Below are positions 25,490 through 36,435 of a stretch of DNA of 64,000 nucleotides, piece by piece. The notes under the pieces are model-generated. The model was not told the origin of the DNA and did no database searches. It saw only the letters and a list, made by a program, of their open reading frames with translations. The stretch's first letter is position 1. Every line of letters begins with the position of its first letter. The DNA lies in contig JAIXOL010000029.1 in the NCBI GenBank assembly GCA_027486845.1, positions 1 through 64,000 on the forward strand, written 5' to 3'. This DNA is from Cytophagaceae bacterium. GTDB taxonomy: Bacteria > Bacteroidota > Bacteroidia > Cytophagales > Spirosomataceae. The translations under genes were made by a program, and so were the position numbers.

Positions 25490-27412
25490 TTACTTAAATA
25501 ATAACTGAGAGAACAAATATATGTCATGTCGCCAAACTGGCCAAGTATGACCGCCAGCATATTCACTATAATGGTATTTTATTTCCATTTCATCCATTTT
25601 TTTCATCATAATTTGGCAATTTGCGTGAGCAATGTCTTCTTTACCACCTTGCGAAATCCAAAACTCTTTGATGTTGGCATTGATTTTATCTTTGTTTGTT
25701 TTCATAAATTCATACTGTGGGTCTGAAAGTTTGGTATTATTTGCCCACCAACCCGAACTGAAAACCCCTAGATAATTGAACAAATCAGAATTGCGAACAC
25801 CTGCATGCAAAGTTTGTAAACCACCCATCGAAAGGCCTGCCAAAGCTCGATTTTTGGCATCGGTCATGACTCTATAATTTGATTCCACAAATGGAATCAC
25901 GACATTTTTTAGTTCATTTTCAAATTGATTGAGTTGTTGAATGCCAAATCCTGCTACACCACCGCCACCGCCGTAGAAATTACCATCAACCATCACAATT
26001 ATCATTGGCTTAGCTTTGTTTTCAGCGATAAGATTATCTAAAATCAAATCAGTTTTTCCTTGAGTCGCCCAACCACGTTGGTCTTCGCCACCGCCGTGCA
26101 AAAGATACAAAACTGGATATTTTTCAGTTGATTTATCATAACCTGCTGGGGTATATAAATTCATTTCTCGCCAAGAGTTAGTGGCTTTTGAGAAGTACTT
26201 TTTGATTCGGATATCGCCATGTGGAACATCTTTCAAGGCATAAAAGTTACCTTCTTTGTATGGGATTTCTATGCCACTTGCCATGCGGCTCATACCATAA
26301 AAAGTTTCGCTAGCTGGGTCAGCTACGGCTAGGCCATCAATTAAGAGTGAATAATAATGAAACCCACGACTGATTGAATCGGTTGTCACGCTCCAAAATC
26401 CACTGGTGTCTTTTATCATGTCATATTTTTTGCCCAAATCTATTTGCACTTTTTGAGCTTCTGGAGCTTTTACTTTGAAAATTACTCGATTATCAGGTAA
26501 AATCTGTGGGTATTTTGCATTACGGATATTGCTAACGGCTGGTGTTCCGAGTACTGAGTATTTGGTAAACGTACTTGGATTTATAGGCTTAAATAAAAAC
26601 TGCGAAAACATATAAAGTCCGTTTTTCCAAACTTTAAAATCGTGTCCTCCAGCTTCTAAGTAATAAATATGAGGGACATTGTTTTCGTACATATAATCGT
26701 GCGTACGTTTGCTGAATGTTATTAATCCATCGGCATCGCCACAAGAAATGAAAAGTAACTTCAATTTCTTTTTTGCTTCTTCGGGATTTGGCATTAACTC
26801 TTTCGGCACTCTGGTATTTGGTGCAGAAGAAAATCCCCCAACCCACGAAAATTTATCCAAATTTCCCAAACCAAAATTAAGTGATTGACCACCACCCATC
26901 GATAAACCCGCAATTGCTCGATTATCCTTATCGGTAAGTGCAGGATATGTTTTTTCTATAAATGGAATTAAGTCATTCAATAGGTCTTTTTCAAAAGTAG
27001 CAAACGCTTGGACTTTGTCGGGAGCCATGATATTTCCTACTGAGCGGTCATCTTTCATAGCACGACCATTTGGCATCACGACAATCATTGGTTGTATTTT
27101 TCCTTCTGCGTAAAGATTATCCAAAATGTTCTGTGGATTTGCTCCTTTAAACCACTCTAAATGGTCACCACCAATGCCATGAAGTAGATAAAATACAGGA
27201 TATTTTTTCTTTTTATCGTAGTTTGGCGGCGTATAAACCAATGTTTTACGAGTACTTCCTACGGTTTTGGATTCGTAAAGCACGGTGTCAATTTTTCCTT
27301 TGGCTATGCCCATTTTTTCTTGTTCATAACCTTTTGGCATTTCTTTTTCCATTTTTTGTGAGAAAGAAATGAAACTGCACAAAATCAAGAAAGCTAATAT
27401 GAAATTTTTCAT
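25490..27412 (-). CDS. Double-headed esterase with two CE1/esterase-D domains (feruloyl esterase-like)
   Basis: The open frame reaches 27463, but the start at 27412 is preferred because it begins a proper signal peptide (MKNFILAFLILCSFISFSQ). The 640-aa product has two alpha/beta hydrolase domains of the Esterase D/CE1 type. The first has AGLSMGGGQS (Ser171 counted from this start), and the second has AGLSMGGLQT near residue 520. They are separated by an E-set/CBM48-like segment with PQILPDNRVIFKVKAPEAQ and GFHYYSLLIDG. Each domain has its own late GGHDFKVW or GGHTWPVWR histidine motif, so both may be active. Such proteins release ferulic or acetyl groups from arabinoxylan. It lies 18 bp before GH51 and 78 bp after a related single-domain esterase. 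Confidence 0.87.
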   Translation of the reverse strand: MKNFILAFLILCSFISFSQKMEKEMPKGYEQEKMGIAKGKIDTVLYESKTVGSTRKTLVYTPPNYDKKKKYPVFYLLHGIGGDHLEWFKGANPQNILDNLYAEGKIQPMIVVMPNGRAMKDDRSVGNIMAPDKVQAFATFEKDLLNDLIPFIEKTYPALTDKDNRAIAGLSMGGGQSLNFGLGNLDKFSWVGGFSSAPNTRVPKELMPNPEEAKKKLKLLFISCGDADGLITFSKRTHDYMYENNVPHIYYLEAGGHDFKVWKNGLYMFSQFLFKPINPSTFTKYSVLGTPAVSNIRNAKYPQILPDNRVIFKVKAPEAQKVQIDLGKKYDMIKDTSGFWSVTTDSISRGFHYYSLLIDGLAVADPASETFYGMSRMASGIEIPYKEGNFYALKDVPHGDIRIKKYFSKATNSWREMNLYTPAGYDKSTEKYPVLYLLHGGGEDQRGWATQGKTDLILDNLIAENKAKPMIIVMVDGNFYGGGGGVAGFGIQQLNQFENELKNVVIPFVESNYRVMTDAKNRALAGLSMGGLQTLHAGVRNSDLFNYLGVFSSGWWANNTKLSDPQYEFMKTNKDKINANIKEFWISQGGKEDIAHANCQIMMKKMDEMEIKYHYSEYAGGHTWPVWRHDIYLFSQLLFK

Positions 27413-27490
27413 GTGAATAGATTTTTGTAATGCATTGTTTTTAAACGATTTAACCAAACCCATCTACTTTTGAGATGATTATACTGATTT

Positions 27491-28609
<1,119 letters not shown>

Positions 28610-28770
28610 TTATGGATTGAATATTGATTTTTATTTAAATAATATTGCCAATGTTTCATTTAGGTATTTATTCACGTTCATTCAAGTATGCCCACCGTCA
28701 GTTACGTAGTTGGTTTTATCAGGATTTGATATGATATTGGTAAGGCATCACATTTGTGATTAGGTCAGTT

Positions 28771-29652
28771 TTAAAGAATTTTATTTCGTTCCATCCAATC
28801 AAAAAGCGGGTTCATCCAACCTTTTTGGCGAAATATAAATCCGTGGTCACCTTTCGGAAAAATGTGCATTTCTACTTCCACTTTGTTTTTGCGTAATTGC
28901 TCAAAATAAGAGATACTATTGTCCACATCAACCACTTTATCGTCGGCGGCGTGGGTTAGCCAAGTAATTGGCGTATTGGCTTTTACTTGTAAATCATTAG
29001 AAAACAAGTCTTTATCTTCTTGCAAAGGATTTTTGCCAATTAAAGCATCACGAGAACCGCCATGCGTAAGGGCATCTTGCATCGTAATTACTGGATAAAC
29101 CAAAATCTGAAAATCAGGTCTAAGATTAGTATTTGGTAAATTTTCTATATATGATTTTTCAAAATGCGTGGCGGCTGTACTTGCCAAATGGCCACCCGCA
29201 CTGAAACCCATTATACCAATTTTATTTTTATCAATTCCGTATTTATCGGCATTTTCACGCAAATATTTTATTGACTGCTGCACATCTTGCAACGGTCCGA
29301 TTTTCTTATCTAGCATGATTTCATCGCTTGGTAGGCGATATTTTAACACAAATGCAGAAATTCCTTTTTCTGCCAAACTTTTAGCTGTGTTGAGTCCTTC
29401 TCCATTATATACAATTACTCCATAACCACCGCCAGCAATCACAATTATGGCAGTACCGTTAGGTTTTTCGGGCTTTATGAATTCGAGTGTCGGGTTGGTA
29501 ATTCCTTTGAATAACCCTTTGTCTGCCCCTGTTTCGGTAACAGTTGACGGCTTGGAATTTGGTACGCCATTTGGATATAAATTGATTTTCTCCTGAGAAA
29601 AAGCTGAAAATCCACAGAAAAGTGCGGTAATTATTAATAATTTAGTTTTCAT
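28771..29652 (-). CDS. Secreted alpha/beta hydrolase, probable acetylxylan esterase
   Basis: The frame is open to 29673, but the start at 29652 (MKTKLLIITALFCGFSAFSQ) gives a clean signal peptide; both are possible. The 293-aa product has an oxyanion segment VIAGGGYGVI and a nucleophile elbow GFSAGGHLAST. An aspartate in ADDKVVDVD and a histidine in FPKGDHGF complete the triad pattern of the BD-FAE/acetylxylan esterase-like hydrolases. It lies 21 bp after the SASA-type esterase gene, or directly abuts it with the longer start, inside the hemicellulase operon. Together with its neighbours it gives the operon at least four esterases, pointing to a heavily acylated substrate. Confidence 0.84.
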   Translation of the reverse strand: MKTKLLIITALFCGFSAFSQEKINLYPNGVPNSKPSTVTETGADKGLFKGITNPTLEFIKPEKPNGTAIIVIAGGGYGVIVYNGEGLNTAKSLAEKGISAFVLKYRLPSDEIMLDKKIGPLQDVQQSIKYLRENADKYGIDKNKIGIMGFSAGGHLASTAATHFEKSYIENLPNTNLRPDFQILVYPVITMQDALTHGGSRDALIGKNPLQEDKDLFSNDLQVKANTPITWLTHAADDKVVDVDNSISYFEQLRKNKVEVEMHIFPKGDHGFIFRQKGWMNPLFDWMERNKIL

Positions 29653-29673
29653 TTTTTCAAGAAATATTTCCAT

Positions 29674-30546
29674 TTATTTTTTTGAATATTGTGTTAAGGC
29701 TTCGGCATACCGTTTGCCAAACTCACGCACACCTGCTGAGTCGAAATGTAAACCATCTTTGGCAGCAGAAAGACCAATGGACGAAACTACAATGGCTTTA
29801 GGAATTGATTGCGGAAGTGTTGCAATGATTATATTATGGCTGGCACATTTGCCTCCTTGCTCCACGGCCACCATTTCACCAGCTAACAGAGGAATAGAAT
29901 TTGGGGCAATACCTAAATCTGCTAAAATGTCATCATAAATTTTTTTTACTTGAGTTGGCCAAGTTTTATCGCCAGTATTCGACTCGCCTTGATGAAGCAA
30001 AATTCCTTTAATTACCCCTGATTTTTGGGCAATTTTTGCCATTTCAATTAATCTTTCATAAGGATTTCCGCCGTAAGAATTAGCCATGTTTATCATCCAA
30101 GGCCTTTCTTTGGCCGATGAATCAAGATAGGTTTTATATTTTACTTTATCAAAAATTTCAATTTTACTTCCTGCCACCGCTACATGAACCAAGCCGAGAG
30201 ATTGATTTTGAGGCATATTCTGAATCATAGTTCTACCAAAATAATCGGCTGGCGAAAGGCGAGTATCACAACGGCAGAGTGGCGGTTTAGCCGTGTACCA
30301 TTGTCCTTTTTTACGTTCCAGTTTTGGACAATCTAAGGCCTCCAAAATTTTGAAACGACTGTCAATATATGCAGTATCTTGAGCTTCTATACGAGCTGCA
30401 CCTTCCATATTTGACTGACCAATACAGAGATAAATATGAAAATTAGGGTCTTGGGCGAAAGAATTGCCTATCAACATAGATAAGCTAATTAAAAGTAGTA
30501 ATTTTTTCAAAGTTTTAGTTAGAGTTTTATTTTTCTGTAATTTCAT
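29674..30546 (-). CDS. SGNH-type carbohydrate acetylesterase (CE6/SASA-like)
   Basis: The open frame starts at 30600, but the ATG at 30546 is preferred because it opens a signal peptide (about 1-32, ending NSFAQ). It also reduces the overlap with the upstream GH43 gene to 20 bp. The 290-aa product has the block-I motif CIGQSNMEG with nucleophile Ser45, a LLHQGESN block, and a C-terminal DGLHFDSAGVREFG with the Asp-x-x-His dyad. These are the signatures of the SASA/DUF303 family, which includes CE6 acetylxylan esterases and sialate O-acetylesterases. The xylan setting favours CE6-like deacetylation. The 20-bp overlap implies translational coupling with the GH43 gene. Confidence 0.85.
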   Translation of the reverse strand: MKLQKNKTLTKTLKKLLLLISLSMLIGNSFAQDPNFHIYLCIGQSNMEGAARIEAQDTAYIDSRFKILEALDCPKLERKKGQWYTAKPPLCRCDTRLSPADYFGRTMIQNMPQNQSLGLVHVAVAGSKIEIFDKVKYKTYLDSSAKERPWMINMANSYGGNPYERLIEMAKIAQKSGVIKGILLHQGESNTGDKTWPTQVKKIYDDILADLGIAPNSIPLLAGEMVAVEQGGKCASHNIIIATLPQSIPKAIVVSSIGLSAAKDGLHFDSAGVREFGKRYAEALTQYSKK

Positions 30547-32098
30547 CTTTAATTCTGAAATAATCAAAGTCGGCAAAGCCGCCAATATTTTTAGTTGCAT
30601 AATTGAAAAGGCTAAATCTATACCCCATAAAATGCGGTAAGGTATATGGCATTTTCTGAGGTTCTCCTATCCTAGTCCATAATTTTCCGTCGAGACTATA
30701 AAAGAAATGAGCAATGTCAACTCGGTCTTTGAAATTACATTCAGCTTTGAGGAAAACGGTATTTTGTGCCATCGAAACTTTCTCAATTTCAACAGCTTTG
30801 CCTGCTCTTGTGCTTACCATAATAATTGATTTTGAACCACTTTCAATTTTTACGCCCACAAATCCATAATTTTTTTGAAGTAAACCCAATCCCGCTATGT
30901 CACCCTCTTTCATTTTTGAGGCATCTAAAACAATAGAACCTGTACTTTCGGACCCAATAGTTCGTTGCGTAAGTGTATTTTTTGCCGATACAAAAGAGGT
31001 ATCAATTCTACCAGTTTTTAGTCGAAGAAACCCTTTTCGTTCTGAAACTGACCAAAGCGAATTATCTGGATTATGATTCCATTGCCAAACCAAAGGCAGA
31101 GCAGCTTCTCCCTTTTTTCGATAAAACTCATCTGAATTTACAAGATTTGGTATCAAACTTTTATTGGCTGGAAGGTTCAAAGTCATTGGCACTTTTCCAT
31201 TTTCACCCAAAACTGGCCAACCGTCTTTCCACTCAACAGGCACTAAATACGGGATTCTTCCCACGCCGCCATTATCACGAAAAAGGTACGAAAGCCAACG
31301 TCCATCTGGCGTGTCAATCAAGCCACCTTGAGCTACACCTAAATCTTGTAAACCAATTTTCCCTTCCCAAGGGCCAGTTATTTTATCGGCACGGTGAATG
31401 ATTACTGTTCGCATCCCACCTCGTGGCCAACAGATATTGAACAGATAATATTTGCCATCTTTTTTGAAAAGCTGTGAACCTTCTGCCCCAAGCATGATTT
31501 TATCACCCGCGGGAACGGACGCGTTTTCTATTAAAACTTTTTCTTCGACTCTATCAGCTATTCCACTCAAATCTGACTTTAATTCCAAAATTTTGAGTTT
31601 GCCAACTCCATAAATCATATACACTTTACCATTATCATCGAAGAAAATGGTGTGGTCGTGGTAGGCTGGTTTAAATGTTTTTTCTTGCCAAGGACCTTTG
31701 ATATTTTTTGCCGTATAGATATGCATTTTGCCAGACGTGGCGGCAAAAGTGCTTACCATAAATTCTCCATTATGATAACGAATGCAACTAGCCCAAGAGC
31801 CTCGACCATAGGTATTTTGACCATTATTGAGATTCATGGCATCGTTTTCTACCAATCTATCATAACAATAACTTTCCAGCTTCCAGTTTACCAAGTCTTT
31901 TGAACTCATTATCGGCAAACCTGGACTCATGTGCATGGTGGTGCTACTCATATAATAAGTATCGCCCACACGAATCATCGACAAATCAGGCACATCTGCA
32001 TGGATGACAGGGTTGATAGCCATCTGCTTTTGGGCAAAGCTTTCTTCGCCCAAAAGCAGACTGATGAACGTTATGATACCCAATAATTTACTTTTCAT
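30527..32098 (-). CDS. GH43 beta-xylosidase/arabinofuranosidase-like enzyme (first of two in operon)
   Basis: The frame is open to 32173, but the ATG at 32098 gives a signal peptide (MKSKLLGIITFISLLLGEESFAQ). The 523-aa product has a GH43 propeller with the base Asp38 in ADVPDLSM, a second acid in AYHDHTIFFDD and the predicted acid Glu in LGAEGSQLF. A C-terminal beta-sandwich of about 200 residues follows, as in subfamily-12-like enzymes. The GSWASCIRYHNGEF segment is typical of the exo-acting group. It overlaps the downstream acetylesterase by 20 bp and follows the other GH43 by 76 bp. The likely role is trimming arabinose or xylose from oligosaccharides; the exact bond cannot be stated. Confidence 0.86.
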   Translation of the reverse strand: MKSKLLGIITFISLLLGEESFAQKQMAINPVIHADVPDLSMIRVGDTYYMSSTTMHMSPGLPIMSSKDLVNWKLESYCYDRLVENDAMNLNNGQNTYGRGSWASCIRYHNGEFMVSTFAATSGKMHIYTAKNIKGPWQEKTFKPAYHDHTIFFDDNGKVYMIYGVGKLKILELKSDLSGIADRVEEKVLIENASVPAGDKIMLGAEGSQLFKKDGKYYLFNICWPRGGMRTVIIHRADKITGPWEGKIGLQDLGVAQGGLIDTPDGRWLSYLFRDNGGVGRIPYLVPVEWKDGWPVLGENGKVPMTLNLPANKSLIPNLVNSDEFYRKKGEAALPLVWQWNHNPDNSLWSVSERKGFLRLKTGRIDTSFVSAKNTLTQRTIGSESTGSIVLDASKMKEGDIAGLGLLQKNYGFVGVKIESGSKSIIMVSTRAGKAVEIEKVSMAQNTVFLKAECNFKDRVDIAHFFYSLDGKLWTRIGEPQKMPYTLPHFMGYRFSLFNYATKNIGGFADFDYFRIKDEITEK

Positions 32099-32174
32099 AT
32101 TTCGAAAAATCTTTTCAGATATGGTTTTTAATACCATTATTATTGTAAAAAACCCTTTAATCACAATTATCAAA

Positions 32175-33845
32175 TTACTTCAAAACCGCATCATTGCCAC
32201 TATATTTCAAATACTTAAATGTTGCGTTATTATCTGATTTTTCGCCATTTGAAGTGGCGTACATCGCGTATACACAACCTACAAAGCCACCTGAAAACTT
32301 CGTAGAAAGGTGCTTTCCGTCTTGATTCTCAGCCAAAACTTTGAAATCTTTGCCATTTTCAGAAATAGCAAAATCGCATTTGTCACCTTTTGTAGCTATA
32401 CGCAAAACTAATTTTCCGTTTCCGATTGGCAGGGTATTAATTAATTCTACCTCTTTTTTGCGGTGAACACTCTTGTATAATTCTACCTGTGATTTACCGT
32501 CTTTGATAGATTTTGCCAAAAAGTAAAAATGGCTTTCGTCTTGATATATTACTAAACCCGCCTTCTCTTTTTCTGATTTCGGCGAAAAATTAAGTTCGGT
32601 TTCTGCTGAGCTTGTTAAATGTTGCTGACGCTTGCCTACAAATGATGGATTACCCAATTCAGTAATCGTTTCGGGTTTTAGTTTAAGCGTTAGTCCATTT
32701 TTAGAGGTTTTAAATGAACTACTATCCACTGTTCGCAAGTGCATCATCGAAAGATCAAGGCCTTTATCAAACTTCATGGTATAAGAAAAATTGCCATTTT
32801 GAGGCAATGCACCTTTTTGTTTTACTTCTTTGATGTTGGTTTTGTATTTATATTCGATGACTTTTTCACCGTGTTCAATCATCGGCCAGTCGTTTACCCA
32901 AGTAAGAGGAGCAATAAACATTTCACGACCAGTATTGTAATAATCGCCTTCGTAGGGGCGAACTGCTAAGAAAATTGAATACCAATTACCGTCTGGGCCT
33001 TCGATAAATTGAGCGTGTCCAGCCGAAGTAATTGGATTTGGTCGGTCGGCTGGTAAACCTCTTTGGGTCAACACCGGATTTCCTTCATAAGGCACATAAG
33101 GGCCCCAAATATCTTTGCTACGCAAGGCTACTTGTGAGTGATTAACCGAAGTTCCGCCTTCGGCACAATATAAAATATACCAATCGTTACGTTTCAAAAT
33201 GTGTGGCCCTTCTATCCAAACTGGTTTTTTTGTAATGTCTACACCGCCATTTATCAATTGCTTTTTCTCGCCAATAGTTTTTAAGTTTTTGTAATCAAAT
33301 TCATACATTTGCACCGTTCGGTGGCCAGGATAAAGTGGCTTATTATCAGGTGCATCACTGTTGTAAGTTACATAAGCTTTATCTGTTGCTTCATCAAAAT
33401 AAATGGATGGGTCAATTCCTCTTACTTGACTCATTTTTACAGGATTACTCCATGGACCTGCTGGATTAGTCGCAGTTACAACAAAGTTTCCGTCATGGTC
33501 AATATCGGTACAGGTAACGTAGTAAATTCCTTTGTAGTAGGTTATTGCAGGAGCAAAAAGTCCACGGCTCATACGCTCGCCCATGAAATCCATCTGTAAT
33601 GGTCGGGTAATTACATTCCCTATTTGTTTCCAGTTTTTCAAATCTCGGCTATGCATGATGGGCAAACCTGGAAAATATGAAAACGTAGAATGTACAGAAT
33701 AATAATCTGCTCCTACTTTTACGATGCTTGGGTCAGGGTAGAAGCCGGTTAAGATTGGATTAGTTAGCGTTACTTGTGCAGCGGCAACATTCATCGAAAA
33801 CCATAAAAAGGCTATGCCACAAATTTTTAATACTGTATTTAACAT
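32175..33845 (-). CDS. GH43 beta-xylosidase/alpha-L-arabinofuranosidase
   Basis: A 556-aa protein with a signal peptide (about 1-23). The GH43 catalytic residues are visible in FYPDPSIV (Asp38), RGIDPSIYFD and WIEGPHILKR. An ADRPNPITSAGHAQFIEGPDGNWYSIFLAVRP stretch is strongly conserved in subfamily 1 and 10-12 beta-xylosidases. The C-terminal beta-sandwich (about 340-550, with HFYFLAKSIKDGKSQVELYK) matches the GH43_C2 type. It lies 27 bp after the GH95 gene, clearly in the same operon. It probably releases xylose or arabinose from xylo-oligosaccharides made by the GH10 enzyme. It is only distantly similar to the next GH43, so the two likely have different targets. Confidence 0.89.
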   Translation of the reverse strand: MLNTVLKICGIAFLWFSMNVAAAQVTLTNPILTGFYPDPSIVKVGADYYSVHSTFSYFPGLPIMHSRDLKNWKQIGNVITRPLQMDFMGERMSRGLFAPAITYYKGIYYVTCTDIDHDGNFVVTATNPAGPWSNPVKMSQVRGIDPSIYFDEATDKAYVTYNSDAPDNKPLYPGHRTVQMYEFDYKNLKTIGEKKQLINGGVDITKKPVWIEGPHILKRNDWYILYCAEGGTSVNHSQVALRSKDIWGPYVPYEGNPVLTQRGLPADRPNPITSAGHAQFIEGPDGNWYSIFLAVRPYEGDYYNTGREMFIAPLTWVNDWPMIEHGEKVIEYKYKTNIKEVKQKGALPQNGNFSYTMKFDKGLDLSMMHLRTVDSSSFKTSKNGLTLKLKPETITELGNPSFVGKRQQHLTSSAETELNFSPKSEKEKAGLVIYQDESHFYFLAKSIKDGKSQVELYKSVHRKKEVELINTLPIGNGKLVLRIATKGDKCDFAISENGKDFKVLAENQDGKHLSTKFSGGFVGCVYAMYATSNGEKSDNNATFKYLKYSGNDAVLK

Positions 33846-33872
33846 TGTAATCTTTGTTTAATTCGTTAATTT

Positions 33873-36329
33873 TTAAAGTGATAAAGTAATGATTTGTCCT
33901 TTTTGCGTAGAAATATCGTAAAGTTTGGTTTCTTTCAAACTCGGCACTTTTATGCTCGCTTTTTCTGAAATAACAGGCTTGGCGGTTTCGTCTAAATGAT
34001 AAAAAGGGTTAGAATTTGCACCTTTTGCCTCTTTTAGTTTTGTGCTATTGCTTTCTTTCAATTCATTTGGCGTACGCAGTCTTAGATTTCCTCCAAGGTT
34101 CGATTTTACGACCAATTTCACCAATTTGGTATCTTTCCATTGCATTTCTACGATTTCAAAACCTCCGATTGCTTTTAGTCCCGAAATTTTCCCCGAAGGC
34201 CAAACATCTGGCAAGGCAGGAAGTAAATGAACGGCACCATCACTGCTCTGCATCAACATTTCGGTAATACCCGAAGTACAGCCGAAGTTTCCATCAATCT
34301 GAAAAGGTGGGTGAGCATCAAAAAGATTATTGTATGTACCGCCCGCACCACGCTCGTTGCCGATTGGCGTTAATTGATTTTGAATCAATTTGTAAGCGTG
34401 ATTTCCATCTTGCAGTTTCGCCCACCAGTTTACTTTCCAGCCCATACTCCAACCTGTTGAGACATCACCACGGTAAATCAAAGAGTTTTTGGAAGCTTCA
34501 AAAAGTTCGGGTGTTCTATATGCCGAAATCTGATTCGATGGATAAAGTCCGTAAAGATGCGAAATATGTCGATGTTGGTCTTTTGGATCGTCAATATCAT
34601 CCAGCCATTCTTGCAATTGATTATGTTGGCCGATATGCATTGGCGGTAATTTATCCCTTAATTTTTTGAGAGAATCAACAAATGCGGCATCTTTTTTAAG
34701 AATCTGAGCGGCATTAATAGCTTTACTAAAAACATCGAAAACTATTTGATTGTCCATCGTTACTCCCGCATCGAGCGAAGAACCATCGTGGGCTGCAGGG
34801 GCATTTTCGGGAGAATTGCCTGGATTAACGACCAACCAATTGTTTTTTTGTGGATGTTCAATCAAAAAATCAACATAAAATTGTGCAGCTCCTTTTAGAG
34901 CTGGATACGCTGAAGCTAAAAATGCTTTGTCGCCAGTGTAAAGATAATGCTCCCATAAATGTTGGCTTACCCAGCCACCGCCAGCTGTCCACATTCCCCA
35001 AAAAGCTCCGTCGATAGCTCCAGTTGCTCGCCAAATATCAGTGTTGTGGTGAGCCATCCAGCCTTTCGCACCGTACATATCTTTGGCGGTTTTCTGTCCA
35101 GTTATTGAAAGTTCTTGCACCATTTTCAAAAACGGCTCATGTAACTCCGAAAGATTTGTTTTTTCGGCCGGCCAATAATTCATTTCAGCGTTAATGTTGA
35201 TGGTGTATTTACTATCCCACGGCGGATTAATTCTATGATTCCAAATACCTTGCAAATTGGCAGGTTGCCCGCCAGGTTGCGAAGACGAAATCAATAAATA
35301 TCGCCCAAACTGATAATACAAGGCCACCATTTGTGGGTCGTTGGTATTTCTAAAATTCCGTAGGCGTTCGTCAGTTGGTAGTTTAACCAAGTTAGTTTCT
35401 CCTAAATCAATTTTTACACGATTGAATAATTTTTGGTAAGCCGTAATATGTGCGTTTCGTAGCGAATTGTAAGTTTTAGAGTACGCTTTGTTTAAATAAT
35501 CAGCGGCTCGTTTGTTTTCGTCACCACTTAAATCTTGATAGTTGTTGAAATTTGTAGCTATTGAAATGAAAATTGTAGCAGAATTTGCTCCTTTCACAAT
35601 CAAAGATGTATCAGTTGATTGAATGCTACCACCTTCTAATTTTATTCGAGCAATTCCCTTAAACTCAACCATACCTTTTACGGATTCATGGTCACTTGTT
35701 GTTCCCGAAATTGTCAAATCTTTTGCAGCTGTTGTAGCAATCGTTTTTCTTTTTTGTGGGGAAGAAATATTGGCGTTAAAGGACAAATATCCCGCCTTAC
35801 TGGCAGAAATTTTCATAATAATGACTCTATCTGAAAGCGAAGCAAAAGCTTCACGAGTGTAAATCACATCACCAACTTGGTAACTGGTTTTTGAAATGGC
35901 TTTTTCAATGTCTAATTCTCGGTAATAGTTCGTAAAGTTTTCATGTCCATCGAAAACTAAATTTAGATTTCCGACGGGTTCAAATTTTTGTCCGTGCGAA
36001 GTTTTGGTGATTATGGCCTGATTGGCCAATTTTTCAGCCTCTTTGTGGTTTCCTTCAAAAATCAGCTTTCTTATTTCAGACAATTTTTCAAGAGCCAGTG
36101 GATTATCGTTTCTGTTGGGGCTTCCACTCCAAACTGTATGCTCGTTAAGTTGAATTATTTCTTTTTCTACATTTCCATAAATCATCGCACCCAAACGGCC
36201 ATTGCCAATTGGTAAAGCATTTTCCCAAGTATTAACTGCTGCTTGTTTGTACCAAAGTTTCAGTGAAGTTTGAGCTTGAGCAAACTCTAATAATAATACA
36301 AAAAATACGAGGAGAAACTTTTTTTCCAT
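33873..36329 (-). CDS. GH95 glycoside hydrolase, exported; possible alpha-L-galactosidase or alpha-L-fucosidase
   Basis: An 818-aa GH95 enzyme, full length for the family, with a signal peptide (about 1-19). Family blocks are clear: ENALPIGNGRLGAMIYGN near 37-54, LNEHTVWSGSPNRND, QGIWNHRINPPWDSKYTININ, HHNTDIWRATGAID, NPGNSPEN, HRHISHLYGLYPSNQIS and FQIDGNFGCTSGITEMLMQS. GH95 contains alpha-1,2-L-fucosidases and alpha-L-galactosidases; the latter are known in Bacteroides xylan loci, where they act on L-galactose caps of complex glucuronoarabinoxylan. The present hemicellulose context makes that reading attractive, but it is inferred. It is the first gene of the operon. A promoter and an overlapping AraR-type palindrome lie at 36390-36435. 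Confidence 0.9.
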   Translation of the reverse strand: MEKKFLLVFFVLLLEFAQAQTSLKLWYKQAAVNTWENALPIGNGRLGAMIYGNVEKEIIQLNEHTVWSGSPNRNDNPLALEKLSEIRKLIFEGNHKEAEKLANQAIITKTSHGQKFEPVGNLNLVFDGHENFTNYYRELDIEKAISKTSYQVGDVIYTREAFASLSDRVIIMKISASKAGYLSFNANISSPQKRKTIATTAAKDLTISGTTSDHESVKGMVEFKGIARIKLEGGSIQSTDTSLIVKGANSATIFISIATNFNNYQDLSGDENKRAADYLNKAYSKTYNSLRNAHITAYQKLFNRVKIDLGETNLVKLPTDERLRNFRNTNDPQMVALYYQFGRYLLISSSQPGGQPANLQGIWNHRINPPWDSKYTININAEMNYWPAEKTNLSELHEPFLKMVQELSITGQKTAKDMYGAKGWMAHHNTDIWRATGAIDGAFWGMWTAGGGWVSQHLWEHYLYTGDKAFLASAYPALKGAAQFYVDFLIEHPQKNNWLVVNPGNSPENAPAAHDGSSLDAGVTMDNQIVFDVFSKAINAAQILKKDAAFVDSLKKLRDKLPPMHIGQHNQLQEWLDDIDDPKDQHRHISHLYGLYPSNQISAYRTPELFEASKNSLIYRGDVSTGWSMGWKVNWWAKLQDGNHAYKLIQNQLTPIGNERGAGGTYNNLFDAHPPFQIDGNFGCTSGITEMLMQSSDGAVHLLPALPDVWPSGKISGLKAIGGFEIVEMQWKDTKLVKLVVKSNLGGNLRLRTPNELKESNSTKLKEAKGANSNPFYHLDETAKPVISEKASIKVPSLKETKLYDISTQKGQIITLSL

Positions 36330-36389
36330 TGATTTCTGGATAGATAAAAGGATTGAAAATAATTATATCTGACTACAATCAAAACATAA

Positions 36390-36406
36390 TGTGTCAATAT
36401 AACACA
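36390..36406. promoter_or_regulatory. Predicted AraR operator of the hemicellulase operon
   Basis: TGTGTCAATATAACACA matches the 17-bp palindrome found before araB and araR. It overlaps the last two bases of the -7 element and covers the predicted transcription start, the classical position for a repressor site. Confidence 0.68.
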
Positions 36407-36435
36407 AATTTAATTTATTTTAAATTTAAGCCAAA
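36405..36435 (-). promoter_or_regulatory. Promoter of the GH95-to-GH51 operon
   Basis: On the minus strand TTTG (36432-36435), a 19-bp spacer and TAAATTTG (36405-36412) match the Bacteroidota housekeeping consensus TTTG-N19-TAnnTTTG exactly. The predicted start near 36399 leaves a leader of about 70 nt before the GH95 ATG. Confidence 0.7.

Noticed and set aside
30973-31401. 142-codon plus-strand frame opposite a GH43 gene
   Set aside because: Antisense shadow of a gene with intact catalytic motifs.
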